Shown: positions 8,760-20,041, numbered from the stretch's first letter. The stretch: 64,000 nt of DNA from Crossaster papposus (GCA_037893245.1 JBAIAA010000095.1:372001-436000), one strand, 5' to 3'. Made by a program: numbers and translations. The notes: a model not told the origin generated them from the letters alone.

Positions 8760-10490
8760 CAGGGGTGCGTTCCACTCCAGCGAACGTTGCCAACGTTGGC
8801 CAACGTTAGCGTTGTTCGCGTGAGTGGAACGCAATGTGCGCCAATTATGTTGGCCAACGTTAGCGAAAACGGCGAACGACATTCCGAGCTGTTCGCTGTT
8901 GGCCAGTGACGTATTTTAATGATGGCGAAGCGGTTAGCAGACGGCAGGGTTACTTTCACGGTTTTGATTTACGTTTTATACTTTTCGTTATAAACGGTGG
9001 ATTGTTTTGAGCATTCACAGGGATCTTTTAAAGAAAAATAATGAGTTGGACAAAAAGCAGCGAACCAAACGATGTCACTTTCACTGGGCGCCGCCATTTT
9101 GAAAACGTAGTTTTTAAAATATCGTTCCACTTCAACTAACGCCAACTCAAAACGTTGGCGAACGTTCGCGCAAACAGTTCGCGTAGAGTTCTTGCGTTTT
9201 AGACCGTCAATAACCGTCGTACGCAAGCCTAGGCTCGTACTGGTCGGGACACAAGGTTGGGTTTTGGTTCAGCCGACGTCGTACTACCTGTCGTATGATC
9301 AGAGCGTTCGGGGTTCGAACTTTGTGTCGTCTGCTCGACACTGTGATCATCAGCTGTAGATGAGTCAGAAGGAGAACTTGATGGCATCGCCTCATCAGAG
9401 ATAATATCGAGTGGTCCTTGGGCAGGTTCACTCTCCTCTGGGCTGGGGACTGGTACATCACTGACGGGTGATACTGGCTCCGGTGCGGTTACTTCAGGGG
9501 TGAACACCGCAGCATCCGGGTTAAGACTGAGGGACTTCCTAGGAGCAGGCGTAGGACGAAGAACATAAAAGTTGTCTTCTGAAATGTCAGAATCCAAGGC
9601 ATCGGCCATATCATCCGCTGGGTCGGGAAGTGGCCGTCTCACAGGGCGTCTTCGCCGAGGCTTAGGCTGGGGTCGCACCCTCTCACTGGGTATCTCATCA
9701 TCAGGGGGATGAATCCACAAGGAAGTAGCAAGTTACGATGGAGAGTCCTACTTGGGCCATCGTCAGTATATAGTCGGGCTGACTACATAGACAGGCATGT
9801 CGGGGCTCACTCTCCGTGTCACTTGGTAGACAATCTTGCTCCAACGGTCGGAAAGTTTGTGTTTTCCCTTAAGGCCGACGTTTCTGACGAGAACTCGGTC
9901 TCCTTCCCGGAGTGCATTGTCCCGTACGGCTTTGTCGTACCTTGCCTTGTACCGCTGTGCTGTCTTCTCCATGACGGCCGAAGCGAGTTCATATGTGCCC
10001 GCCGGAGTCTCTCCTTCAACTCGACAGCGTACTGGTCGTGGTTCTTGTCACTCTGTTGCCCTGGCAACCCAAACTGAACATCAATGGGTAGGCGGGGGTC
10101 ACGTCCAAACATTAAGAAATATGGAGAGACACCAGTGGACACATGTTTGGTACAATTGTAGGCGTGCACCAAGGGGCCAACATGGAGTCTCCACTTCTTC
10201 TTCTGTTCATCCTCAAGGGTGCCCGCATGCTGAGCAGCGTCTGGTTAAAACGCTCACACTGGCCGTTCCCTTGAGGATGATAGGACGTGGTCCTGGTCTT
10301 TTTGATTCCAGAGACAGCAATCAGCACTTGCGAGTGTTCATGAGGTCAGTGGTGCTTGCGTTCCATCCAATGAACTGTCGGCACTGTACCTTGGCTTGTT
10401 GTTATTCGTAATAAGGCCTGGCATACGATATACATGATTATTCTAATTATTAGTATATACACGCCCTCCTCCCGCTGGTGACTGACACGC
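8760..10490. mobile_element. CAGGGGTGCG-family element, copy 1, with gypsy insert
   Basis: It starts CAGGGGTGCGTTCCACTCC and ends GACTGACACGCCAG. Copy 2 follows directly at 10491. The body (8760-9230) matches 10491-10945 closely, including repeated GCCAACGTTGGCCAACGTTA. The far end (10317-10490) matches 10950-11130. The gypsy fragment is lodged between these two parts. Confidence 0.65.
9232..10330 (-). pseudogene. Ty3/gypsy retrotransposon fragment, integrase end of pol
   Basis: On the minus strand the order is SYHPQGNGQCERFNQTLL, the end of the integrase core; then, after a frameshift near 10220, VHAYNCTKHVSTGVSPYFL and LMFGRDPRLPID; then KARYDKAVRDNALREGDRVL and GPSRTLHRN, the C-terminal DNA-binding part. 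A Pro/Ser/Asp-rich tail of about 160 residues runs to 9232. Upstream protease, reverse transcriptase, RNase H and any LTRs are absent. The piece is a truncated copy with at least one frameshift. It interrupts a CAGGGGTGCG-family element, so it arrived after it. Confidence 0.85.
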
Positions 10491-11130
10491 CAGGGGTGCG
10501 TTCCACTCCAGCGAACGTTGCCAACGTTGGCCAACGTTAGCGTTGTTCGCGTGAGTGGAACGCAATGTGCGCCAACTATGTTGGCCAACGTTAGCGAAAA
10601 CGGCGAACGACATTCCGAGCTGTTTGCTGTTGGCCAGTGACGTATTTGCGGTTAGCAGACGGCAGGGTTCTTTTCACGGTTTTTATTTACGTTTTATACT
10701 TTTCGTTATAAACGGTGGATTGTTTTGAGCATTCACAGGGATCTTTTAAAGAAAAATAATGAGTTGGACAAAAGCAGCGAACCAAACGATGTCACTTTCA
10801 CTGGGCGCCGCCATTTTGAAAACGTAGTTTTTAAAATATCGTTCCACTTCAACTAACGCCAACTCAAAACGTTGGCGAACGTTCGCGCAAACAGTTCGCG
10901 TAAGTAGGGTTCTTGCGTTTTAGACCGTCAATAACCGTCCTACGCAAGCCCAGCCAATCAGCACTTGCGAGTGTTCATGAGGTCAGCGGTGCTTGCGTTC
11001 CATCCAATGAACTGTCGGCACTGTACCCTAGCTTGTTGTTATTCGTAATAAGGCCTGGCATACGATATACATGATTATTCTAATTATTAGTATATACACG
11101 CCCTCCTTCCGCTGGCGACTGACACTCCAG
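10491..11130. mobile_element. CAGGGGTGCG-family element, copy 2 (uninterrupted)
   Basis: About 640 bp, from CAGGGGTGCGTTCC to GACTGACACTCCAG, with only short imperfect terminal repeats (CAGGGGTG against CTGGCGTG). It matches copy 1 on both sides of the gypsy insert and so gives the intact structure. There is no coding potential. Confidence 0.6.
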
Positions 11131-12259
11131 ATGTTTACAATGGCGCTTACAATGACGCCCGGCCCGCTTCTATTGTTAAAAGGTTCAATGGGATACGTAC
11201 ATGTACCGTACATGGCGGGAATTTCAATGGGGTATTTTCAACATGCGGGTTGTAATTGAGAGGATCAAACCACTTTAAATGCAGGGAACACACAGGCCTG
11301 GTAATCACTTACACAAAGTATGGGGTATATAAACCAGCTTCCAGAGGGGGTGTTTGTCCCTAATGAATATTAGTGCCGTCCACGCAAAAAAATGTTTTTT
11401 TATTACCGTCAGAGGTACCAAAACGCGGATGCCTTAAACTGGTGTATTCCATTTCCACCCCAGAGATAGAAAAGGGGTATATTAACTCTCACATCAGAAC
11501 CCATAAACGTGCACCGTGACCCACCCCCAAACATAACGTAAAATGGGGCAACTTTGTCATGCTGGGTAACTTTGGCCACTACATGCAAAAAACAATCTTT
11601 TGTTGATGATTTTACTTGTATTTTTGGACATGGTTTTTATTATTTATGTAAATGATCAAAAAAAGAGTTGAAAAATAACATCCAACTGGATTTTATGTGA
11701 TATTTTAGAAATGTTTGTCCCCAAACGATCTGACCAAAGTTACCCTAACCCTGAATTTCCTTTAATGAGTATAAAACGTACAATACGCTTCCGGAAAATT
11801 ATTTAACTCATTGTGTGTAACGAGGGCAATCGTCAATTTTAGCTTTTCAGAAAATTCTGGTGTGTTTAAGATATCAAATCGATTTTTATTTGTATTTTGT
11901 TTGTGTGCAAACGGATTTTATTTACGGTCAAAAAATGTTTGTTGGCTCAAACTCAACTCTATTGTAAAACATAACACGGAAAATATAACATTATTGTTTA
12001 ATATGCAAAAATATATTCTAAATTGTCTGAAAATATTGACCAAGGTTTCCCATTTTACGGTACAATGTCCACCAAACTGATACTGCGTAAGCAACGAGCA
12101 GTCGTTCGTGTTCCCTGCAATTGAAATGGTTTGATCCTGACAACCTGCATGTTGAAAATACCATTGAAATTCCCGCCACGTACGTATCCTATTGTACCTA
12201 GCCTTGTAACAATAGAAGCAGGGATCAGTCCTTGCAAACGCCATTGTCCAGGTACATAT
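11131..12259. mobile_element. Inverted-repeat element, tandem copy 1
   Basis: The ends are inverted repeats of about 150 bp: ATGGCGGGAATTTCAATGGG, CAACATGCGGGTTGT and AAATGCAGGGAACAC near 11212-11293 pair with complements near 12105-12180. A tandem second copy follows at 12505. The interior includes a possible 89-codon ORF (11811-12080) with no recognised family, probably not a gene. Confidence 0.6.
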
Positions 12260-12504
12260 CTGGCGTGTCGGTCACGCGACCAGCGGGGGGAGGGTGTGTC
12301 TACTTATGATTATAATAATCATGTAGATCGTGTGCCAGACCTTATTATGAATAACAATAAGCTACGGTACAGTCCCAATAGTTCATTGGATGGAACGCAA
12401 GCCCCGCTGATCGCACGAACACTCGCATGTGCTGATTGGCTAGTCTTGCGTACAACGGTAATTTACGGTCTAAAACACACGAACTCTACTGGAACGCACC
12501 CCTG
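12260..12504. mobile_element. CAGGGGTGCG-family element, short inverted copy 3
   Basis: Runs from CTGGCGTGTCGGTC to GGAACGCACCCCTG, the reverse orientation of copies 1 and 2, at about 245 bp. It keeps GTTCATTGGATGGAACGCAAG but lacks the GCCAACGTTGG half. Confidence 0.6.
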
Positions 12505-13525
12505 ATGTGTACAATGGCGCTTACAATGCAATGACGCCCGGTCGGCTTCTATTGTTAAAAGGTTCAATGGGATACGTATGTACATGTACTGTACATGGCG
12601 GGAATTTCAATAGGGTATTTTCAACATGCGGGTTGTAATTGTGAGGATCAAACCACTTTAAATGCAGGAAACACATAGGCCTGGTAATTACTTACACCAA
12701 GTATAGAGTATATAAACCAGCTTCCAGAGGGGATGTTTGTCCCTAATAATTATTAGTGCCGTCCACGCAAAAAACTTTTTTGTATTACCGTCAGACATAC
12801 CAAAACGCGGATGCCTTAAGTTAACTGGTGTATTCTATTTCCACCCCAGAGATAGAAAAGGGGTATATATTAACTCTCACATCAGAACCAATAAACGTGC
12901 ACCGTGACCCACCCCCAAACATAACGTAAAATGGGGCAACTTGTTCATGTTCAAAAAACAATCTTTTGTTGATGATTTTACTTGTATTTTTGTATTTGGT
13001 TTTTATTATTTATGTAAATAAGAGTTGAAAAATAACATCAAACTGGATTTTATGTGATTTTTTTAGAAAGGTTTTTCCCCAAACGATCTGACCAAAGTTG
13101 CCCTAACCCTGAATTTCTTTAAATGATTATAAAACGTACAATACGCTTCCGGAAACTTATTCAACTCATTGTGTTTAAAAAGGGCAATCGTCAATTTTAG
13201 CTTTTCAGAAAATTCTGGGGTGTTTGAGCAATCGAATCGATTTTTATTTGTAGTTTTTTTGTGTGCAAACGGATTTTGTTTACGGTCAAAAATGTTTGTT
13301 GGCTCAAACCCAACTCTATTGTAAAACATAACACGGAAAATATAACATTATTGTTTAATATGCAGAAAATATTTGTAAATTGTCTGAAAATATTGACTAA
13401 GGTTTCCCATTTTACGGTACAATGTCCACCACACTGACTGCGTGAGCAACGAGCAGTCGTTCGTGTTCCCTGCATTTAAATGGTTTGATCCCGACAACCT
13501 GCATGTTGAAAGTACATGTACATAT
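12505..13525. mobile_element. Inverted-repeat element, tandem copy 2
   Basis: A direct repeat of 11131-12259 with small deletions; the right inverted repeat is cut short near 13505. With copy 4 of the CAGGGGTGCG family behind it, it repeats the arrangement of 11131-12504, so the pair arose as one tandem duplication of about 1.3 kb. Confidence 0.65.
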
Positions 13526-13772
13526 CTGGCGTGTCAGTCATGCGACCGGGGGGGGGGGGGGGGGTGTATACTAATGATTATAATAATCATGTAGATCGTA
13601 TGCCAGACCTTATTATGAATAACAATAAGCTACGGTACAGTCCCAATAGTTCATTGGATGGAACGCAAGCACTGCTGACCTCACGAACACTCGCATGTGC
13701 TGATTGGCTAGTCTTGCGTACAACGGTAATTTACGGTCTAAAACGCACGAACTCTAGTGGAACGCACCCCTG
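13526..13772. mobile_element. CAGGGGTGCG-family element, short inverted copy 4
   Basis: Same short form as 12260-12504, with a G-run near 13546-13563. It ends GGAACGCACCCCTG directly against the next unit sequence TGATGAAAATT. Confidence 0.6.
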
Positions 13773-13781
13773 ATGAAAATT

Positions 13782-14954
13782 AGCCTCTGTCATGAAATGA
13801 CGAAAATCAACCGAAGAGGGCGTTTTGCGGAAATTTGTCAATATGGCTCCCGAGCTCTCGCGTAAGACTAACGTAATTAGCTATACCATGGAGGAAAGAC
13901 AACAGATACATGTAGTTAGCTTTTGCGGGGAAATACTTAATAAAAAAATGGCCAATCATAAAACTAGATTTGCTTTCCTGCACTTGAAAAGACCCGCCGT
14001 GTATTTAAGCTCCTTAGAAAACCGGTTAAGCCCAACATTTTAACAATTTTTTGTTCCAGTGGCACTGAACTGAACCTTTATTTGAATGCCATATATTTGA
14101 ATGCCATACAGTAAACAAATTCTGGGGCCAATTCATACAAGCAATATTCTTTTTGCATTTTTAATTTTTTTTTTTGACATCAAATATAAATTTGGGGCTT
14201 TACACACACGCACTTTGTTTACATAATTACTATGGACGTTAAACCTCAACATTCCTGATCCTGCAATGCTAATTTAAAAACCAACCAGTTTTAAATACTG
14301 TCCCATTAAATGTAGACGCCTGTGAAATCTAATATCTTTCACCCTTTTATTGACTGAAACCTTACATGGGTCATAAATGACATTTACTATAAAAAGAAGT
14401 TCGTAAATATAAACTTGGATTTTCCAAGAATTATTCAATTGCGCCAAGACTTAGGGAATACTCGGTCGATTGTGTGCCAAACTTTCTGGACGCCACCGTT
14501 TGTTTGTTTTTCGGACTAAGTTTACACGTAAATTGTTAAGGGTAAATAGCAAGCATTAATAACATTAACATGGTAAATGTACAATGAATTTGCAGTTTGT
14601 CAACAAAGAAGTTTGGCAACATTGCATGAGGAAAGTCGGCCCAACATTAACTGTTTATAAACAATGTAAACGTCGAAGTACAGCTATAGCTACGCACGTA
14701 CGTATAGCACAGCACACTTTCACCAACTGACCAATTTTTCAGTCGCTGTTTCTTTCTCTTTCGTAATTTTACGGTTTTGGATGACATTTAGCCTTATGCC
14801 TACGGTTTATTCTTCCGAAATAACCACAGCCTTTAGAGCTTCGTCGTAAGCCATTAAGTTCTGACATTGACGACACACGTGTTGCTGTTGTTAAGCGCCG
14901 CCATCTTCACAATTTTCCGCGCGTTGACCTTTTAGAAAGGTCATGACAGAGGCT
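13782..14954. mobile_element. Inverted-repeat DNA element with AATT target duplication
   Basis: Starts AGCCTCTGTCATGA and ends TCATGACAGAGGCT, flanked by AATT on both sides (13778-13781, 14955-14958). Empty paralogs read GATGAAAATTACGGC (for example 21265 and 63078). A 72-codon ORF on + (13825-14043) has no recognised domain. It is 1173 bp, non-autonomous or decayed. Confidence 0.75.
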
Positions 14955-14958
14955 AATT

Positions 14959-15743
14959 ACGGCAAAACTACGACCAACACAATAGAGAACGAAACGCCGA
15001 TGAAGACAGCGCCCTCTATATATAGTTTATTTTTATTATACGAGTGGAATTCTTTAATAGGAAGCAAAGAGAAAAATAATGACACCAGGCGCGAACTGGT
15101 TAATGGAATTTGTCTGTGTCACATTTCGTTGTTTTTAAAATTGATCCACATACACCGTGTCCCAAAGATCAAGGTTTGACCCCGGTGAAGAATTTTAAAC
15201 GAAGCTGGAGCAAAAAGTAACATATAAGAACATGAATACGGTACAAACCACAATATCTGCCAGGAATTGATCATTAGTGTATTTTCTATTTTAATTCCAT
15301 TATTCCCCACAACTACAGACAAACTTGTAATTATAAATAAACAAACTGTGATAAGTTGAAATAATTGTTAACAATTTAAAGGGTCTACTGTAATGTGTTT
15401 TTTGTGTTTTTTATTAGCTTAAATAAACGATTATATTTGAATGAGTGATTTCTAGACTCCAGTAAATAAGTTATTAATTTGAATAACAAATATGAGAAAA
15501 ACAATCATAAAGTGTTTTGGGAAATGGCCCCGCCCCTAGAATGGTACATGCACCTCATTGGCATTGAATGAAAATGTGCATAATCGTGACGTACATTTGG
15601 GAACTCGTTGGCCGGCCAATAGGAGCTACAGCGGCCGTGCTGCTACGTATACGTACGCACGTGCAATCGATGCAGAATCATTCATTCCACTGCAGTTAGT
15701 TCGATCATCGATTAGTTCTGGATTTTCTTCATTCTTCAAAAAA
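14959..15743. other. Unit 5' flank before THAP copy 2
   Basis: Matches 3783-4503 block by block, starting from AGCGCCCTCTATATATAG. No insertion is seen, and no gene apart from the putative THAP leader at its end. Confidence 0.45.
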
Positions 15744-15821
15744 ATGTCAGCCAGATGTGTTGCTGCAGGTTGCGGCAACACCAATAAAGCTGGTGTTAGC
15801 TACATACATTTCCAATCATAA
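15744..15821 (+). CDS. THAP-domain N-terminal fragment, copy 2
   Basis: It starts MSARCVAAGCGNTNKAG, with the same first cysteine pair as the other copies. A small deletion in the VSMHTFP region changes the end to VSYIHFQS and a stop, so the HxFP motif is lost. This is the most damaged THAP copy and probably not functional. It converges on ZNF-2. Confidence 0.4.
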   Translation: MSARCVAAGCGNTNKAGVSYIHFQS

Positions 15822-16111
15822 ACTCCCAATCATCATTAATAAACTAAGTTGGATTAATTGCCAGCACTAAACATTTTGGCAATGTTTTCCCATATGTAAC
15901 CTGATACGTCAAAATCAGGCAAAAAGTCAATTTTGAGTTATCACATTTCCCAGCAAAACCTTGCTCCTTCAAATGCCAATTTGCTCTTGTAATTATTCCA
16001 AAGCTAAGCTATTAAATTTTGAAATCTGAATTTTTTTTTGTCAATTCTGAACAAAATCTTGAACAAAGTGTCATTTTTGTGAAAAATCTTGCATCTCTAA
16101 AAGTGTTTTAA

Positions 16112-16343
16112 CCAGTTCGCCGGGATTATTTTAACATCACCGAGCCGAGGGGCGGGATTATTTTTAACGAAACTCGATCTGAAGCGGGTTCAGGCCGATA
16201 GTGCCGGGAAGCACACCCACGCATTTCCGGTCTTGCTCACTGCTGACAGACATTTCCGAACTTGAACTTGGCGTGTTTATGCGTCATTCGTTTTGAATTT
16301 GGGGAAAACTTTGCGTTTATATACGTCATCCGGCGCGAACTGG
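16112..16343. mobile_element. MITE with TTAA target duplication
   Basis: Starts CCAGTTCGCCGG and ends CGGCGCGAACTGG, flanked by TTAA on both sides (16108-16111, 16344-16347). The empty site GTGTTTTAAAAATAC is preserved in the other units (for example 33972). A TTAA duplication with CC...GG ends fits piggyBac- or Kolobok-like non-autonomous elements. Confidence 0.82.
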
Positions 16344-16572
16344 TTAAAAATACTTTTGGGATGAAATTTCAGTTTGCCATTTTGCAGCTGTTTCTCCATT
16401 CGTAGCTCAGCACTGCCCGATTGTGGCATACCACGTTACATTACATGTGTACATGTATTGCTAACGTGCCATGTGGGTCCATTGGTGTGCAGTCCCATTA
16501 CTTTGAGGGAAAGAGCTTTTACACTGGTCGCTCACCGAGATTGCCTTGCCCAAGAAAGACTTTTTCACAGAT

Positions 16573-16824
<252 letters not shown>

Positions 16825-17484
16825 CTAACAAACAAATGGCTTCTCACCAGTGTGAATCCTCTCATGTATTTTGAGACTACTTTGTCGAGTAAAAGCTTTA
16901 CCACAGGTCTCGCAAACAAATGTTTTTTCACCAGTGTGAATCCTCTCATGGTCTTTAAGATGACTTTGTCGAGTAAAAGCTTTATTACAGGTCTCACAAA
17001 CAAATGGCTTCTCACCAGTGTGAATCCTCTCATGTATTTTAAGACTACTTAGTTGAGTAAAAGCTTTACCACAGGTCTCACAAACAAATGGTTTCTCACC
17101 AGAGTGAATCCTGTCATGTCCTTTAAGATGACTTCGTGTAGTAAAAGCGTTACCACAGGTCTCACAAACAAATGGTTTCTCACCAGTGTGAATCCTCTCA
17201 TGTCCTTTAAGATGACTTCGTGTAGTAAAAGCTTTACCACAGGTATCACAAACAAATTGTTTTTCACCAGTGTGAATCCTGTCGTGAATCTTTAAACTAT
17301 TTTGGACTGTAAAAGCTTGACCACAGGTCTCACAAACGAACGGTTTCTCATCATTGTGAACCCTGCCATGTCTCATTAGACTATTTCGGTGTGTAAAAGC
17401 TTGACCACAGGTCTCGCAAACAAACTGTTTCTCTCCGTTGTTGACACTCTGGTAGCAAATCAGTTCAGGTCCTTCTGTGTCCAT
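16825..17484 (-). CDS. ZNF-2: C2H2 zinc-finger protein, truncated, 7 fingers
   Basis: Starts at ATG 17484 ([12 protein letters not shown], type 3 leader) and encodes 219 residues with seven complete C2H2 fingers joined by HTGEKPFV-type linkers. Finger 1 is the distinctive [17 protein letters not shown], shared with ZNF-4 and ZNF-6. The frame ends at a TAG where CETC should continue, leaving three fingers outside the protein. No leader exon is seen directly upstream. It lies 620 bp from ZNF-3 on the same strand, a pair arrangement repeated by ZNF-6 and ZNF-7. It may still make a short DNA-binding protein or be an early pseudogene. Confidence 0.7.
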   Translation of the reverse strand: MDTEGPELICYQSVNNGEKQFVCETCGQAFTHRNSLMRHGRVHNDEKPFVCETCGQAFTVQNSLKIHDRIHTGEKQFVCDTCGKAFTTRSHLKGHERIHTGEKPFVCETCGNAFTTRSHLKGHDRIHSGEKPFVCETCGKAFTQLSSLKIHERIHTGEKPFVCETCNKAFTRQSHLKDHERIHTGEKTFVCETCGKAFTRQSSLKIHERIHTGEKPFVC

Positions 17485-18104
17485 TTTGCTCAAGTGTTTT
17501 TCTTGACCCCAACACTCTAGAATTCTCAAATTTAGTAGGTCGACTAAATTACTGCATCAGTCAGAAGTTTTAGATGAACAGACGTCTAAATTGTAGGTCA
17601 GGTAGCCACTGGTGACACAATACATCATGACGCACTGCAGACAGCTAGCTGTTTTTAGATAATACAACAATTCAAATTATAACGGCTTTTCCCCAAAAGG
17701 CACAATGCCTGCATTTTGATTTTTGCCATTGAATGCGAGCTTTGATTTCGTGCAAACCAGAAAAAAAGAATCTGTTAACCCTAACAACACTACAACAGTC
17801 CTCAATCCTCCAAAATCGATATGATTTTGCACACACACTAGATAGTTAGAGTTAATGGCATTATTTTGACATAGTTTACTTCAAGTTTACTCCCGGAAAC
17901 ACTCGAACATTGCGACGGTTAACCAGTTTGCACCGGAGGACGTATACATACACTAAATGTTTTCCGCAGACTTAGAACAGATGACGCATAAACAAGTGAC
18001 GAGCAAGGCCGGAAATGTCTGTTTGCAGCGAGTAAGGCAGGAAAGAGCTTTTACACTGGTCGCTCACCGAGATTGCCTTGCCCAATAAAGACTTTTCCAC
18101 AGAT
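17485..18104. other. Spacer between ZNF-2 and ZNF-3
   Basis: Nearly the same as 38568-39189, so the ZNF pair was duplicated as a block. Near 17919 it contains half of the TTAA-type MITE (GGTTAACCAGTTTGCACCGG), which breaks off into AAAGAGCTTTTACACTGG, the 3' flank of the next ZNF. The junction marks an old duplication breakpoint. Confidence 0.55.
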
Positions 18105-19124
18105 CTAACAAACAAATGGTTTCCCACTGGTGTGAATCATTTCATGTCTCTTTAGGTTAGATTGATTTGAAAAAGCTTTACCACAGGTCTCACAAACAAA
18201 TGTTTTTTTCACCAGTGTGAATCCTCTCATGTTAAGACGACTTCGTTTAGTAAATGCTTTACCACAGGTCTCACAAACAAATGGTTTCTCACCAGTGTGA
18301 ATCCTCTCATGTATTGTAAGACTACTTCGTTGAGTAAAAGCTTTACCACAGGTCTCGCAAACAAATGGTTTTTCACCAGTGTGAATCCTCTCATGTTCTT
18401 TAAGATGACCTCGTGTAGTAAAAGCGTTACCACAGGTCTCGCAAACAAATGGTTTCTCACCAGTGTGAATCCTCTCATGTTCTTTAAGATTACTTCGTGT
18501 AGTAAAAGCTTTACCACAGGTCTCACAAACAAATGGTTTCTCACCAGTGTGAATCCTCTCATGTATTGTAAGACTACCTTGTTGAGTAAAAGCTTTACCA
18601 CAGGTCTCACAAACAAATGGTTTCTCACCAGTGTGAATCCTCTCATGTATTGTAAGACTACTTTGTTGAGTAAAAGCTTTACCACAGGTCTCGCATACAA
18701 ATGGTTTCTCACCAATTTGAATCCCGTCATGTCTCTTTAGATCATGTTGGTGAGTCCTCTCATGTATTTTAAGACTACTTCGTTGAGTAAAAGTTTTGCC
18801 ACAGGTTTCACAAACAAAAGGTTTCTCACCAGTGTGAATCCTCTCATGTTCTTTAAGATGACCTTGTTGAGTAAAAGCATTACCACAAGTCTCACAAACA
18901 AATGGTTTCTCACCAGTGTGAATTCTCTCATGTTCTTTAAGATGACTTCGATTAGTAAAAGCTTTACCACAGGTCTCACAAACAAATGGTTTCTCACCAG
19001 TGTGAATCCTCTCATGATCTTTAAGATGACTTCGTTGAGTAAAAGCTTTATTACAGGTCTCACAATTGGGTAAAGGTTTCTCTTCCTTGTTGACCCTCTG
19101 GTGGCCAGGTCTTCTTGTGTCCAT
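18105..19124 (-). CDS. ZNF-3: C2H2 zinc-finger protein, 11 finger units
   Basis: From ATG 19124 ([18 protein letters not shown]) it encodes 339 residues with 11 finger units. Finger 4 is followed directly by [18 protein letters not shown], the C-terminal half of another finger, which is a deletion fusion shared with ZNF-7. Finger 10 lacks both His ligands: an extra T (seven instead of six near 18202) and a 4-base deletion near 18232 together change the frame over about 10 residues (MRGFTLVKK) and then restore it. The last finger ends at the family stop. A type 1 gene, with a splice acceptor at 19312 and leader exon at 20782. Nuclear DNA binding is inferred from the family. Confidence 0.85.
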   Translation of the reverse strand: MDTRRPGHQRVNKEEKPLPNCETCNKAFTQRSHLKDHERIHTGEKPFVCETCGKAFTNRSHLKEHERIHTGEKPFVCETCGNAFTQQGHLKEHERIHTGEKPFVCETCGKTFTQRSSLKIHERTHQHDLKRHDGIQIGEKPFVCETCGKAFTQQSSLTIHERIHTGEKPFVCETCGKAFTQQGSLTIHERIHTGEKPFVCETCGKAFTTRSNLKEHERIHTGEKPFVCETCGNAFTTRGHLKEHERIHTGEKPFVCETCGKAFTQRSSLTIHERIHTGEKPFVCETCGKAFTKRSRLNMRGFTLVKKTFVCETCGKAFSNQSNLKRHEMIHTSGKPFVC

Positions 19125-19312
19125 TTTGTTGCAGTGTTTAGGCCGATGAATTAATACATCAGTCTGTACCATACGTCTCAACAGATTTCTTGAGCGTGTG
19201 TTAGCGTCGTCACCAGTGCTGCATGCTACTCTCCTCCTCAAGTCTCTCCTTGATCGACTCAAAATCTTCAGATTCCAGACGGGACTCTGTTGTCAGTGTC
19301 TCACCGGAAAGC
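19125..19312 (-). other. 5' part of the ZNF-3 finger exon with splice acceptor
   Basis: On the minus strand GTGTTTTAACACAG precedes the exon at 19312, which begins GCTTTCCGGTGAGACACTG. One frame here reads an acidic peptide (SGETLTTESRLESEDFESIK) ending at MQHW-stop. The ZNF frame is open only from near 19290. It may be untranslated leader with a small upstream ORF, or an old coding exon now out of frame. Confidence 0.4.
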
Positions 19313-19550
19313 CTGTGTTAAAACACAAGCAAATATTGTGATTCACTACACATTTGGACTATAGCTACAAGTCACTAAGACCACTGGCGGGATTTTTTTT
19401 CATTGATTTTTTTTTTTTTTTATTCAGTAAAATATTCCTGTTTTGAAACAAGACGTAGTTTATTAGCACCGTTATTTACAGGTTTTTGCCAACATTCTGT
19501 TGCCTATGGCATTTTTTCTCTCTGCAGGCGTGATATTACGTCAACCGCTA

Positions 19551-19781
19551 CAGGCCCGTATATGCAGGATTTTTTATGGGGGGTGCAAATTTGTGCTGAT
19601 AGGACCAAAAAATGGAACCAAAATTTTTCGTGTGCCAGTTTCGTTATTTCTACATCAAAATACCATTATTTACACTGGAAAATGTGAACCTTTTGGTAAT
19701 TTGGGGGGTGCGTACGCACCCGTCGCACCCCCCCCCCCCCCCCCCCCCCTCCCCTCTCCTCCCTCCCTGCATACGGGCCTG
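19551..19781. mobile_element. CAGGCCCGTATGCAGG MITE, copy 1
   Basis: The ends CAGGCCCGTATATGCAGG and CCTGCATACGGGCCTG are inverted. The 5-bp CGCTA flanks both ends. The matching sites at 41350 and 61955 are empty. It is 231 bp with a C-rich right part and no coding capacity. Confidence 0.8.
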
Positions 19782-20041
19782 CGCTACTCACCATAAATGC
19801 TGACGCTTGTGTATACGTCATCCGAGGAACTACACACAGGGCCGGGAACAATTGTACGCGGTAATATATACACATTTTTGCAAGCCCAGCTAAAAAGAAC
19901 CCTTTCATCAAGAATTTCAAGGGAGACTGAAGCAACAATATTTGGGAAATTTGAATGTCAAGAAACTACTGAACGCAGCTGATAATCCTCAGCTATATGA
20001 ATTTAATGGAGACAATGGAACTAGGTGTTCAATAGGCCTAA

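Noticed and set aside
9709-10411. + strand ORFs over the gypsy fragment
   Set aside because: They are antisense to the integrase reading, which has clear family motifs on the minus strand.
19500-19803. + strand ORFs with poly-proline near 19.7 kb and 55.8 kb
   Set aside because: They translate the C-run of the CAGGCCCGTA MITE.
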